DNA of 64,000 nucleotides from Paracoccus aminovorans (GTDB lineage Bacteria; Pseudomonadota; Alphaproteobacteria; Rhodobacterales; Rhodobacteraceae), in NCBI RefSeq assembly GCF_900005615.1, contig NZ_LN832559.1:1-64000 (forward strand), given 5' to 3'. The notes under the pieces were generated by a model. That model worked only from the letters and a program-made list of their open reading frames with translations, made no database searches and was not told the DNA's origin. Below, in pieces: positions 52,673 to 60,773 of the stretch. Both the position numbers and the translations under genes were made by a program. Position 1 is the stretch's first letter; each line of letters begins with the position of its first letter.

Positions 52673-52873
52673 ATGGCACGGCAACGACAAACCACCGCAT
52701 CGAAGCTTCGGCTGGTCACCGAGACCACGGATGAAGCCATTGCGCGCGTTGCCGGCACCCGCAAACCCGACCCCCGCCTCGCCGATCTCGTCCGGCAACT
52801 CGCCCGGCAGGCAGCGCGCGACCTCATTCAACAGGAGACGGCCCGTTTGGCGGGCGACCGCCTCCCCGACTGA
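52673..52873 (+). CDS. Small helical protein before the recombinase
   Basis: A 66-residue basic protein (MARQRQTTASKLRLVTETTD; PRLADLVRQLARQAARDLIQ) that ends 9 nt before the recombinase start. Its helical, charged character and position are those of small recombination-associated or regulatory proteins next to large serine recombinases, but I recognise no family. Confidence 0.6.
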   Translation: MARQRQTTASKLRLVTETTDEAIARVAGTRKPDPRLADLVRQLARQAARDLIQQETARLAGDRLPD

Positions 52874-52882
52874 GGTGTCCGC

Positions 52883-54640
52883 ATGAAGGTCGCGCTCTAC
52901 GCCCGCTACTCCTCCGACAACCAGCGCGACGCCTCGATCGCCGATCAGCTGCGTATGTGTCGCCTGCGCGCCGAAAAGGAAGGCTGGACCGTCGTCGAGG
53001 AATACACCGATCACGCCATCTCCGGCGCCAGCATGATCCTGCGACCGGGCGTCCAGGCCCTGATCTCCGATTCCCTGCGCGGCCGTTTCGACATGATCAT
53101 GGCCGAGGCCATGGACCGGCTATCGCGCGACCAGGAGGATATCGCCGGCATCTTCAAGCGCATGACCTATGCCGATGTGAAGATGTTCACCCTGTCCGAG
53201 GGCGAGATCACCCATCTGCATGTCGGGTTGAAGGGCACGATGAACGCGCTGTTCCTGAAGGATCTAGCCGACAAGACCCGTCGTGGGCTGCGCGGCCGCG
53301 TCGAGGATGGCAAATCCGGCGGCGGTCTCTGCTACGGTTATGACGTGGTGAAGAAGTTCGATGATCGTGGGGAAGCCATCCGGGGCGATCGGACCATCAA
53401 CGAGACCGAGGCCGGGATCGTGCGACGCATCTTCGCCGATTATCTTGACGGAAAGTCCTCGCGCACGATCGCCATGTCGCTGAACCACGAAGGCGTGGCA
53501 GGGCCGCAGGGCAGTGAATGGGGGCCATCGACGATCCACGGCAACCCGAAGCGCGGCACCGGCATCCTGAACAACGAGCTTTACATCGGAAAGCTTGTGT
53601 GGAACCGGCTACGCTATATCAAGGATCCCGACACTGGCCGGCGCGTATCCCGCCTGAACCCGGAAAGCGAATGGGTCGTCCATGAGGTGCCTGACCTGCG
53701 GCTCATCGACCAGGACATCTGGGATGCGGTCAAGGCACGGCAGAGCCGCCTCGCCTACGATGTGGTCGAGACCAGCCCGAATCCCCTGAACGACCGGCGG
53801 CGCCCAAAACATCTCTTCGCTGGCCTCGTCAAATGCGGCTGCTGCGGTGGCGGCTATACGATGATCTCGAAGGATCTGCTCGGCTGCGCGACGGCGCGCA
53901 ACAAGGGCACCTGCGACAACCGGCTCAACATCCGGCGCGACGCGCTGGAAGCCTCGATCCTCAACGGGCTACGCAAGCATCTGATGGATCCCGCGCTGTT
54001 CAAGGAGTTCTGTACCGAGTTCACCAGGGAGGTGAATCGGCTGCGCATCGAGCGCGGCGCCGATCTGGAGGGTTGGAAACGGGAACTGGAGCGTGTCGAC
54101 AAGGAGTTGGATAAGATCGTCGACGCGATCGTGCAAGGCTTCCCGCTATCGAAGCTGAAGGACAAGTCCGAGAAGCTGGAAGCCCGCAAAGCTGAACTGA
54201 CGGAGAAACTGGCCAACGCGGACGAGCCGCCTCCCCTTCTGCACCCGAACATGGCGGCACTCTATGCGCAGCGGATCGGCCAACTCTACGAACATCTGCA
54301 AGATGAAGACGGTCGTAGTCGCGCTGCCGAGACCTTTCGGTCGCTGGTCGATCAGGTGACGCTGGTTCCCGACAATGGCGAGCTAGCCATCGTCCTGCGC
54401 GGCGACCTCGGTGCGATCCTGCGGTTTACGGCGGGCAAGAAAAACCCCGACTTCCTTGCGGAGGCCGAGGCTTTGGACAACCTGCTATCGCAGGGATCGT
54501 TGGTTGCGGGAGGACGCAACAGACGATCGCTGCTGAATGGGGGCACAAATGCAAAAACCTCCGCGACGGGGTCAGCGGAGGTTTCGCAAAAATCGTTGGT
54601 TGCGGGGGCAGGATTTGAACCTGCGGCCTTCAGGTTATGA
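52883..54640 (+). CDS. Large serine recombinase (element integrase)
   Basis: A 585-residue large serine recombinase. The resolvase domain starts MKVALYARYSSDNQRDASIA with the catalytic Ser10 and has MAEAMDRLSRDQEDIAGI with its arginine; the recombinase domain (~160-290) has NELYIGKLVWNRLRYIKDP; a zinc ribbon follows (FAGLVKCGCCGGGYTMISKD, then CATARNKGTCDNR), then a coiled coil (~380-450). The last ~12 residues (VAGAGFEPAAFRL) are translated from an initiator-tRNA 3' end, so the gene runs into its own attachment site. It would catalyse integration and excision of the island. Confidence 0.92.
   Translation: MKVALYARYSSDNQRDASIADQLRMCRLRAEKEGWTVVEEYTDHAISGASMILRPGVQALISDSLRGRFDMIMAEAMDRLSRDQEDIAGIFKRMTYADVKMFTLSEGEITHLHVGLKGTMNALFLKDLADKTRRGLRGRVEDGKSGGGLCYGYDVVKKFDDRGEAIRGDRTINETEAGIVRRIFADYLDGKSSRTIAMSLNHEGVAGPQGSEWGPSTIHGNPKRGTGILNNELYIGKLVWNRLRYIKDPDTGRRVSRLNPESEWVVHEVPDLRLIDQDIWDAVKARQSRLAYDVVETSPNPLNDRRRPKHLFAGLVKCGCCGGGYTMISKDLLGCATARNKGTCDNRLNIRRDALEASILNGLRKHLMDPALFKEFCTEFTREVNRLRIERGADLEGWKRELERVDKELDKIVDAIVQGFPLSKLKDKSEKLEARKAELTEKLANADEPPPLLHPNMAALYAQRIGQLYEHLQDEDGRSRAAETFRSLVDQVTLVPDNGELAIVLRGDLGAILRFTAGKKNPDFLAEAEALDNLLSQGSLVAGGRNRRSLLNGGTNAKTSATGSAEVSQKSLVAGAGFEPAAFRL
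54496..54510. repeat. 15-bp direct repeat of the tRNA acceptor end (second copy at 54592-54606)
   Basis: ATCGTTGGTTGCGGG occurs here and again 96 bp later at the tRNA fragment. Both copies lie within the recombinase reading frame. The inner copy may be a relic of an older attachment or an alternative end of the recombinase gene. Confidence 0.6.
54555..54584 (-). terminator. Intrinsic terminator beyond the tRNA 3' end
   Basis: AAACCTCCGC and GCGGAGGTTT form a 10-bp stem with a 10-nt loop; on the minus strand it ends in five T residues. It is placed where a terminator of the tRNA gene would be, yet sits inside the recombinase gene. Confidence 0.7.
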
Positions 54641-54643
54641 GCC
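54597..54643 (-). tRNA. 3' half of an initiator tRNA-fMet gene, attachment site of the island
   Basis: On the minus strand 47 nt read from GGCTCATAACCTGAAGG through the T arm (GCAGGTTCAAATCCTGC) to CCCCGCAACCA, which is the 3' half of an alphaproteobacterial tRNA-fMet with anticodon CAT. Upstream of it the sequence no longer pairs as the 5' half should (GATCGG instead of TCAGG in the anticodon stem). It is not a working tRNA but a fragment left at the junction. Confidence 0.8.
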
Positions 54644-54671
54644 GATCAGAAGGGAAAATTGGAAATCGAAT

Positions 54672-54679
54672 GATTTCAG
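54672..54679. repeat. Target-site duplication of IS21 copy 2, left (right copy 57159-57166)
   Basis: GATTTCAG directly precedes the element and is repeated directly after its other end, an 8-bp duplication consistent with IS21 transposition. Confidence 0.9.
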
Positions 54680-54812
54680 TGTCAATCGGCATTCAAACGG
54701 GCCCCCTGATCGGCGTCCAAAAGTGACCCCTTTGGCGCGCGGGTGAGCAGGCCCGTGGCGGCGTAGCTTTCCAGCTGGCGCAGCCGACGCGGGCCTGCGT
54801 TTTGGAGGGTGT

Positions 54813-55541
54813 TCAGGCTCGGGTTTTGATGCGCCAGCTGTCGTTGCCGGTCTCGACGATGTCGCAGTGGTGGGTGAGCCGGTCGAGCAGCGCGGTGGTC
54901 ATCTTTGCGTCTCCGAAGACGGTCGGCCACTCCCCGAATGCGAGGTTGGTGGTGACGATGACGGAAGTCTGCTCATAGAGCTTGCTGATCAGATGGAACA
55001 GCAGCTGGCCGCCGGACTGCGCGAATGGCAGGTATCCGAGTTCATCGAGGATGACGAAGTCGAGCCGCATCAGATGTTCTGCAAGCCGGCCTGCCCGTCC
55101 GGCACGGGCCTCGGCCTCCAGCCTGTTCACCAGATCGACGACATTGAAGAACCTGCCCCGGGCACCATTGCGGATGACCGCGCGCGCTATGGCCACAGAG
55201 ATATGGGTCTTGCCGGTCCCGGTGCCGCCAACCAGCACGACATTGCGCTGTTGGCTGAGGAACTCCCCGCTGGCCAGATCTCGCACCAGGGTCTCGTTGA
55301 TTGGGGTGTCATCGAAGGTGAACTCCTCGATCTCCCGGGCATAGGGCAGCTTGGCGGTGGTGATCTGGTATTTGACCGACCGCGCTTTCTTCTCGTTGAT
55401 CTCGGCGGCCAGAAGATCTCCAACGATCTGGCGGGGTTCGTGCTGGCGGCGCACAGCCACCGCCATGAGTTCGTCATAAGCGGCGCGCATCCCGTAGAGC
55501 TTCAACTCGCCCATTGCAGCCATGATGTCAGCACGATCCAT
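54813..55541 (-). CDS. istB: IS21-family helper ATPase IstB, copy 2
   Basis: A 242-residue product identical to that of copy 1, with Walker A GGTGTGKT and Walker B VILDEL intact. It overlaps the end of istA. Confidence 0.95.
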   Translation of the reverse strand: MDRADIMAAMGELKLYGMRAAYDELMAVAVRRQHEPRQIVGDLLAAEINEKKARSVKYQITTAKLPYAREIEEFTFDDTPINETLVRDLASGEFLSQQRNVVLVGGTGTGKTHISVAIARAVIRNGARGRFFNVVDLVNRLEAEARAGRAGRLAEHLMRLDFVILDELGYLPFAQSGGQLLFHLISKLYEQTSVIVTTNLAFGEWPTVFGDAKMTTALLDRLTHHCDIVETGNDSWRIKTRA

Positions 55542-57040
55542 CAGCAGGCCCTCCGCAGCAGATCATAACGGGCGCAGTCCGCCACAGGCTCATGGGTCAA
55601 CTGCAAGGCCGGAGAGGTCAGCAGAAGCGGTGGTGGTTCCGGATCTCGCCTGCGGGATAGAATATTGAGGATTACATCGGCAGAATGGACGCCTTGCGAG
55701 AGAGCTTCGGCACATGCCTTTTGAACCACAGGCATCCCTTCCGTCAGCACAGCGCCGAGGACCTTCACCATCTGGCGGTCGCCATCTGAGGAGCCCTGCA
55801 GCTTGCGGCGGATCTGTTCAAGAGCTCCGGGAAGAACCCAGTCCTTGAACGGTGCGCCGTTACGCAGCGCCCCGGGTTTGCGAAGCAGAACAGGCACATA
55901 ATGCCAGGGATTGTAAACCGTTCGGTCCCGGCCGAAGTGACGCGGGTGGTCTCCGACCAGTCGGCCCTCCTGCCGGATCTCGATCCGCTCAGCATAGGCC
56001 CTGATCTCGACCTGCCGCCCGACAGCCGTTGCCGCGACGGAGTATTTGTTGTTGTCGAAGCGCACGAGACAGGTCTTTGACACCGCCGCAGGCAGTGAAT
56101 GGAATCCGTCGAAGCGCCCGGCATAGGGGACAAGGTGCGGGCGCTCTTCCTGGAAGACCTGCCAGACGGTTTTGTCCGTCAGCTCCGGATGCTTGCTGGT
56201 TCTGGCCGAGGCGATGCACTTGTCCAGCAGCCAGGCATTCAGTTCCTCGTAGCTCTTGACCCTGACGCGGGGCGCGAAAAACCGCTGACGGACAGTGCCG
56301 ACCTGGCTCTCCACCTGGCCTTTCTCCCAACCCGCAGCAGGGGTGCAGGCAACGGGTTCGACCAGATAATGGCTGGCCATCTGCAGGAACCGACGATTGT
56401 AGAGGCGTTCCTTGCCGGTGAAGATGGTCTCCACCGCCGTCTTCATGTTGTCGTAGATCCCGCGGGTGCAGGTGCCCTTGAAGAAGGCGAAAGCCCTGTC
56501 GTGGGCATCGAACACCATCTCCTGCGTCTCGCGCGGATAGGCCCGCACAAAGAACATCCGGCTGTGGCACAGGCGAACATGGGCCACTTTGATGGTGGTG
56601 GTCGCCCCATCGATCACCACAACCTCGTGGCTCCAGTCGAACTGATAGGCTTCACCGGGCGCAAAGCTCAGGGGCACGAAGGCGGCAGAAGCGCCTGAAC
56701 TCTGAGTGCGTGCCCAGTTCGAGGCGTAGCGGCGCACCGCGTCATACCCACCTTCATAACCGAGACCGCTCAGTTCTTCGTAGATCTGTATCAGAGACTG
56801 ACGTTCCCGGCTGGACCGCGCGGCGTTGACCTCCAGCAGCCGGTTGAGTTCCCCCAGCCAGGCACCCAGCTTCGGGCGCGGCTGCACCGTCCGGGTATAG
56901 GTGAACTCGGTAATCCCGGTGCGGATCACCTTCCGCACCACCTTCTTCGACAGCTTCAGGTCACGGCAGATCGTCTTGATCCCCTTGCCCTCGGTGAAAT
57001 GTAGCCGCCTGATTTTTGCGATTGTCTCCACGATCAGCAT
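55541..57040 (-). CDS. istA: IS21-family transposase IstA, copy 2
   Basis: A 499-residue product identical to that of copy 1, with the N-terminal helix-turn-helix and the D, D and E catalytic regions intact, so the element should be active. Confidence 0.95.
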   Translation of the reverse strand: MLIVETIAKIRRLHFTEGKGIKTICRDLKLSKKVVRKVIRTGITEFTYTRTVQPRPKLGAWLGELNRLLEVNAARSSRERQSLIQIYEELSGLGYEGGYDAVRRYASNWARTQSSGASAAFVPLSFAPGEAYQFDWSHEVVVIDGATTTIKVAHVRLCHSRMFFVRAYPRETQEMVFDAHDRAFAFFKGTCTRGIYDNMKTAVETIFTGKERLYNRRFLQMASHYLVEPVACTPAAGWEKGQVESQVGTVRQRFFAPRVRVKSYEELNAWLLDKCIASARTSKHPELTDKTVWQVFQEERPHLVPYAGRFDGFHSLPAAVSKTCLVRFDNNKYSVAATAVGRQVEIRAYAERIEIRQEGRLVGDHPRHFGRDRTVYNPWHYVPVLLRKPGALRNGAPFKDWVLPGALEQIRRKLQGSSDGDRQMVKVLGAVLTEGMPVVQKACAEALSQGVHSADVILNILSRRRDPEPPPLLLTSPALQLTHEPVADCARYDLLRRAC

Positions 57041-57400
57041 CCCGTGCTCGGCCTCCGATAATCATCGAAGGCACAATGGACCCAACCCCCGGTCGGTGGG
57101 GTCCATTTTGGACGCCGATCACCCCAGAAGCGGGGTCCTTATTGCAAGCCGTTCAACAGATTTCAGCGCCTTAGGAGATAACGGTTTGATTTCTTGCGAT
57201 TTCCGTTCCGGCGTTCGACCGCATCGGGCGGCGTCAGACGGCACAACCTGCGCGAAAACTGCTGCCAAGGGTTGAGGTGGCGTTGAGGTAAGCGAAATTT
57301 GGTCAATCAGGTGCCGAAGTGCCAAGGAACCTCAAAAGCAAGGATAGCGTCAGCCGCTTGGAAAGGCTGTGGAGGCTCAAGATGAGCTTCCATGAAGGGG

Positions 57401-57425
57401 TGCCCCGGCATGGGCTGCCGGGGCA
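57401..57425 (-). terminator. Hairpin after the COG4705-like gene
   Basis: TGCCCCGGCA and TGCCGGGGCA form a perfect 10-bp stem with a 5-nt loop 7 nt beyond the stop codon. A T-run is weak. The 240 nt before it, back to the IS element, hold nothing that I can recognise. Confidence 0.6.
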
Positions 57426-57432
57426 TTTGGGT

Positions 57433-58224
57433 TCATGCGCGACGGGATTTTTCGAGGTCGACCTTGCTAAAACCCAGATATCCGACCAGCCCAAGGATCA
57501 CGGTCAGGAACACCAAGCTGGTGATCGTTGTCCCGAGACCAAGCCCACCGTTCGCGACAGGCTGCGAAAGGAAGTCACCAAAGGACGCACCAAGCGGCCG
57601 GGTCAGAATATAAGCGATCCAGAAGGCGGTGACTGCACCCAGGCGTCCCGCGCGCCACAAGGCGTAGATCGCACCGATGCCGATAGCAAAGAGCAGGGTC
57701 GAAGGCAGGTAGCCAAGGCCAATCCGTTCCGCCATCAAGTCGCCCGCCGCTGTGCCGAGGGCGAAGGTGAACAGGATCGCCAGCCAATAGAAGCCTTCGC
57801 GGGCAGGCGTGTCGATCGAGTGAATCGACAGCGTGCTTTCTCGGGCATACCAGATGGCAAAGGTAGCAATCAGAAGGACCGCGAAAACTGCGGTCGTCAA
57901 TTCCAGCGGAACGCCATAGGTATCGACAAGGCTGTCGGTGATCAGTGTGCCCACGACCGATATCATAGTCACGGTTGGCCAATACACCCAAGGCTGATAT
58001 CGGTCGGTGCGAAACTGGGCGACAAGGATCGCGGCAAGCACAAGCGACATCAGCAGGGATGTCACCGGAAGACCCAGCTTCATGTTGAAGATCAGGAAGT
58101 CGGCGCCGGTCTCACCCACCGTTGTCGCCATGATTTTGATGACCCAGAAGAAAGCCGTGACCTCTGGAACCTTGTTGAAGGTGTCGCGCAAGGCGGGCGC
58201 GACTGAGGGGTCTGCATTGGACAT
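57433..58224 (-). CDS. COG4705-like multi-spanning membrane protein
   Basis: A 263-residue protein with about eight hydrophobic segments and the paired motifs KVPEVTAFFWVIKIMATTVG-ETGADFL and TFALGTAAGDLMAERIGLGY, then FWIAYILTRPLGASFGDFLS, an internal repeat typical of the uncharacterised membrane-anchored COG4705 family. Function unknown. I chose the ATG before SNADPSVAP. It is divergent from the small membrane protein gene with two regulator boxes between them, so it probably belongs to the regulon of the two-component system below. Confidence 0.8.
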   Translation of the reverse strand: MSNADPSVAPALRDTFNKVPEVTAFFWVIKIMATTVGETGADFLIFNMKLGLPVTSLLMSLVLAAILVAQFRTDRYQPWVYWPTVTMISVVGTLITDSLVDTYGVPLELTTAVFAVLLIATFAIWYARESTLSIHSIDTPAREGFYWLAILFTFALGTAAGDLMAERIGLGYLPSTLLFAIGIGAIYALWRAGRLGAVTAFWIAYILTRPLGASFGDFLSQPVANGGLGLGTTITSLVFLTVILGLVGYLGFSKVDLEKSRRA

Positions 58225-58309
58225 GAGAGCAATCCTTGAAAGACGGCGAAGTCGAGCTTCGTCGTCGTCATGCATCGCCCTCATTTCTGACACCGGGATG
58301 AGCAAAAGG

Positions 58310-58325
58310 TTACAAATTCGTAATC
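58310..58325. promoter_or_regulatory. Response-regulator box 1 (TTAC-N6-GTAATC)
   Basis: TTACAAATTCGTAATC lies in the divergent region between the COG4705-like gene and the small membrane protein gene, 36 bp from box 2. Confidence 0.65.
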
Positions 58326-58345
58326 GAGGGCAATCGTCCGATCGA

Positions 58346-58361
58346 TTACGAATCTGTAATC
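58346..58361. promoter_or_regulatory. Response-regulator box 2 (TTAC-N6-GTAATC)
   Basis: TTACGAATCTGTAATC, 67 bp upstream of the small membrane protein start. The 36-bp spacing from box 1 would place them close to the same helix face if the repeat is 10.5 bp (about 3.4 turns), so this is suggestive only. Confidence 0.65.
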
Positions 58362-58427
58362 TTCAGGCCAGCACGCTGCCATTCGCCGCCCCCATCTGTC
58401 TGATCAGCCAAGAAAGGAGTGCTTGAA

Positions 58428-58649
58428 ATGAAACGACTGAAATCGGGCCTTGCGAAGATCCTGCTGGTAGCCGCCGGGGCTGCGGCAATCGGATTGGGAA
58501 CCGTCGTGGCGGTTGCCGCGCTGGTGATCGGACTGGTTGTGGCTGCTGGCGCAAGGCTGGCTGTTGGCTCCCGGAGAGCTGAACCATTCAGCGAGGCGAA
58601 GGCCAACGACACGGACATCGTCGATAGTGAACTGGCGACGGCGAGCTGA
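58428..58649 (+). CDS. Small membrane protein, 73 residues
   Basis: One long glycine/alanine/valine-rich hydrophobic stretch (LLVAAGAAAIGLGTVVAVAA, then LVIGLVVAAGARLAV) probably forms one or two helices, followed by a short polar tail. The ATG at 58428 has an AAAGGAG site 8-14 nt upstream. It stands first in a run of envelope genes behind boxes 1 and 2. Function unknown; perhaps a stress-induced regulator of the sensor kinase. Confidence 0.65.
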   Translation: MKRLKSGLAKILLVAAGAAAIGLGTVVAVAALVIGLVVAAGARLAVGSRRAEPFSEAKANDTDIVDSELATAS

Positions 58650-58741
58650 ACCGCTGCTCGACGGCGCACTTGATAAGCCCCCGCTCGACTGGCAAAGGCA
58701 ACCCGTTGGGGCCGGGCCGGACGAGCGGGGGCAATTTCATC

Positions 58742-59224
58742 ATGCAGATCACCGAACATGGTATCCATGAGATCTTTCGCATCAGCGTCATCCTGAAAGG
58801 GTTGCACGCTTTGATCGAGATCGCGGGAGGGCTGGCCTTTTACTTCATCAGCTCTCAGACAGTACTGAATTGGGTGAACGTATTGACGCGGGCTGAACTG
58901 GTCGAGGATCCCCGCGATCTTGTCGCCACGCATCTTCTGGCGGCGGCACAGGGGCTGACCGGATCAACGCAGTCATTCTATGCCTTCTACCTGCTCAGCC
59001 ATGGGCTGATCAAAATTGTTCTCGTGATCGGGTTGCTGCGAGAAAGGCTGATCGCTTACCCCGCCTCGCTGGCGGCGATGGCGGCCTTCATCGCCTACCA
59101 GCTTTACCGTTACACCTATACACAGTCCTTCGGGCTGATCGTCCTGACCGTCTTTGACCTGATCGTCATGGTGCTGGTCTGGCATGAATGGCGGCTTCTG
59201 CGCAAACATCTGCCGGTCGATTGA
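58742..59224 (+). CDS. DUF2127 membrane protein
   Basis: A 160-residue protein with four helices and the DUF2127 features: EIFRISVILKGLHALIEIAG, SQSFYAFYLLSHGLIKIVLV, and LTVFDLIVMVLVWHEWRLL at the C-terminus. The family is uncharacterised. The ATG before QITEHG is favoured over an upstream ATG at 58670, which would add a polar segment. The gene follows the small membrane protein by 92 nt on the same strand. Confidence 0.85.
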   Translation: MQITEHGIHEIFRISVILKGLHALIEIAGGLAFYFISSQTVLNWVNVLTRAELVEDPRDLVATHLLAAAQGLTGSTQSFYAFYLLSHGLIKIVLVIGLLRERLIAYPASLAAMAAFIAYQLYRYTYTQSFGLIVLTVFDLIVMVLVWHEWRLLRKHLPVD

Positions 59225-59315
59225 CGCGTGCCCACAGATAAATTGATCCATGATCCCGCCCCGCCGATCCGTTCGGCGGGGCGGCTCTTTTCCGGCCCTC
59301 GCGAAAGACGAAACA

Positions 59316-59331
59316 TTACGCACAAGTAATC
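59316..59331. promoter_or_regulatory. Response-regulator box 3 (TTAC-N6-GTAATC)
   Basis: TTACGCACAAGTAATC lies about 90 bp upstream of the PepSY gene. Confidence 0.65.
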
Positions 59332-59421
59332 CCGCAGCGATTTTTCGGTCATCCGGCACCCCCAGATTGAGGTCATCGAAAGGCAATCACGCCCAACGAC
59401 GAACCGAAAGGAATGACGACA

Positions 59422-60033
59422 ATGAAACGCAAACTGGTTACCCTTCTGACCGCTGGTGCGGTTTCCGCCGCGGCTCTGGCTGGTGGTGCTGCCTTTGCCA
59501 GCAACAATGGCAATGATCAGGCAGAGGTTCAGGCCTTCCTGGGCGCATCGCAGAATATCACCGCCGCGATCGCTGCTGCCGAGACCGCCAGCGGTGGCAC
59601 GGCCGTCGCCGCCGAGTTCGACGAGAAAAATGGCACGGGCTATTTCGAGGTCGATACCATCGCGAACGGCAAGCAGGTTTCGGTGGAGATCGACGCCAGC
59701 TCCGGTCAGGTGATCAAGACCGAGGATGAAGGCGACGTCGCCAATGCCGACGACGATGACATCGTGGACCCGGCGCAACTGGGCGCGCCGCTGGCCGAAC
59801 TGATCGCCAAAGCCGAACAGAATGGTTCGGGCAAGGTGATGTCGATCAGCGCCGAGCATGAAAACGGCCAAGCCGGAACGATCGAGGTGGAACTTGCCAA
59901 TGCCGATGGCACCACGCAAGAATTCGCCATGGCGGCTGACGGGACCATGACTCAGGTTGCCGACGACAATGGTCAGGATGACGAGGGCGACGAAAGCGGC
60001 GAAGGTGCCGAAAATGGCGAAGTCGCCGACTGA
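59422..60033 (+). CDS. Secreted PepSY-domain protein with an acidic tail
   Basis: A 203-residue exported protein: a signal peptide (MKRKLVTLLTAGAVSAAALA, cleaved near FASNNG), a PepSY domain (TASGGTAVAAEFDEKNGTGY, FEVDTIANGKQVSVEIDASS, with the D-x-x-T/S-G-x-V-hook) and a second similar unit (~130-170), then a very acidic C-terminus. PepSY proteins often modulate sensor kinases or bind peptides in the periplasm. The ATG at 59422 has an AAGGA site at a good distance; an ATG at 59413 is too close. It precedes the regulator/kinase pair, so it may be part of its sensing loop. Confidence 0.82.
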   Translation: MKRKLVTLLTAGAVSAAALAGGAAFASNNGNDQAEVQAFLGASQNITAAIAAAETASGGTAVAAEFDEKNGTGYFEVDTIANGKQVSVEIDASSGQVIKTEDEGDVANADDDDIVDPAQLGAPLAELIAKAEQNGSGKVMSISAEHENGQAGTIEVELANADGTTQEFAMAADGTMTQVADDNGQDDEGDESGEGAENGEVAD

Positions 60034-60056
60034 TCCGACCCGATAACGCGCAATTT

Positions 60057-60079
60057 GCCGGCCCCTTTCCGGGGCCGGC
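60057..60079 (+). terminator. Hairpin between the PepSY and response regulator genes
   Basis: GCCGGCCCC and GGGGCCGGC form a perfect 9-bp stem with a 5-nt loop in the 68-nt gap. It may dampen read-through from the PepSY promoter to the regulator genes. Confidence 0.6.
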
Positions 60080-60101
60080 CTAGTAACGAAATGAGGGGCA
60101 G

Positions 60102-60773
60102 ATGCGCATTCTGGTGATCGAGGATGACCGAACGACCGGCGATTACATCGCCAACGGATTGCGCCAAGAGGGCCATGTCGTCGATCTGTCCCGCAATGGC
60201 CGCGAGGGGTTGCTGACCGCTCAGACCAGTGATTTCGATGTGCTGGTCGTCGACCGGATGCTGCCCGATCTGGACGGTTTGTCGCTGGTCCGCACCCTGC
60301 GCGCCGCGAAGAACCTGACACCCGCCCTGTTTCTGACGGCGCTTGGCGGCGTCGATGATCGGATCGAAGGCCTGAACGCGGGTGGGGACGATTATCTGGT
60401 AAAGCCTTTTGCCTTTGGTGAACTGTCCGCGCGACTCGCAGCGCTGGCCCGCCGCCCGCAGATGCGTGACGACGAATCCACACTGTCCGCAGGCGACCTT
60501 CAGATGGACCTGATCAGGCGCAAGGTCACGCGAGGCGGGATTGAGATCGACCTGCTGCCGCGAGAATTTTCGTTGCTGGAATGCCTGCTGCGCCGAAAGG
60601 GCCGCGTCCAGACCCGCACCATGCTGCTGGAAGCCGTGTGGGAACTTAGCTTCGATCCGCAAACGAATGTGGTCGAAAGCCATATCTCGCGCCTGCGCGG
60701 CAAGGTCGACAAGCCATTCGAGACCGAATTGATCAAGACCGTGCGTGGCGCAGGCTACAGGATCGAAGCATGA
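60102..60773 (+). CDS. OmpR/PhoP-family response regulator
   Basis: A 223-residue regulator with an N-terminal receiver domain (acidic pair in VIEDDRTT, phospho-acceptor Asp51 in VVDRMLPD, Thr/Ala in FLTALG, Lys in DDYLVKPFAFGE) and a C-terminal winged helix (LLPREFSLLECLLRRKGRV; TNVVESHISRLRGKVDK). It overlaps the kinase by 4 nt. The four TTAC-N6-GTAATC boxes around this cluster have the inverted arrangement expected of a PhoP-like dimer, and it is the obvious binder. Confidence 0.92.
   Translation: MRILVIEDDRTTGDYIANGLRQEGHVVDLSRNGREGLLTAQTSDFDVLVVDRMLPDLDGLSLVRTLRAAKNLTPALFLTALGGVDDRIEGLNAGGDDYLVKPFAFGELSARLAALARRPQMRDDESTLSAGDLQMDLIRRKVTRGGIEIDLLPREFSLLECLLRRKGRVQTRTMLLEAVWELSFDPQTNVVESHISRLRGKVDKPFETELIKTVRGAGYRIEA

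Larger units (their letters stand above)
54680..57158 (-). mobile_element. IS21-family element, copy 2 (2479 bp), with 8-bp target duplication
   Basis: Same ends, length and coding content as copy 1. Here both sides carry GATTTCAG, so this copy entered by simple transposition into sequence 37 nt beyond the tRNA fragment. Both copies point the same way, 35 kb apart. Confidence 0.95.

Noticed and set aside
54597..54643. A complete tRNA gene at the recombinase end
   Set aside because: Only the 3' half is present; the 5' half and D arm are replaced by unrelated sequence.
19530..57158. Reading the whole interval as a classical composite transposon
   Set aside because: Copy 1 lacks a target duplication, copy 2 has its own, and the island has its own recombinase and tRNA attachment site, so independent IS insertions plus rearrangement explain it better.
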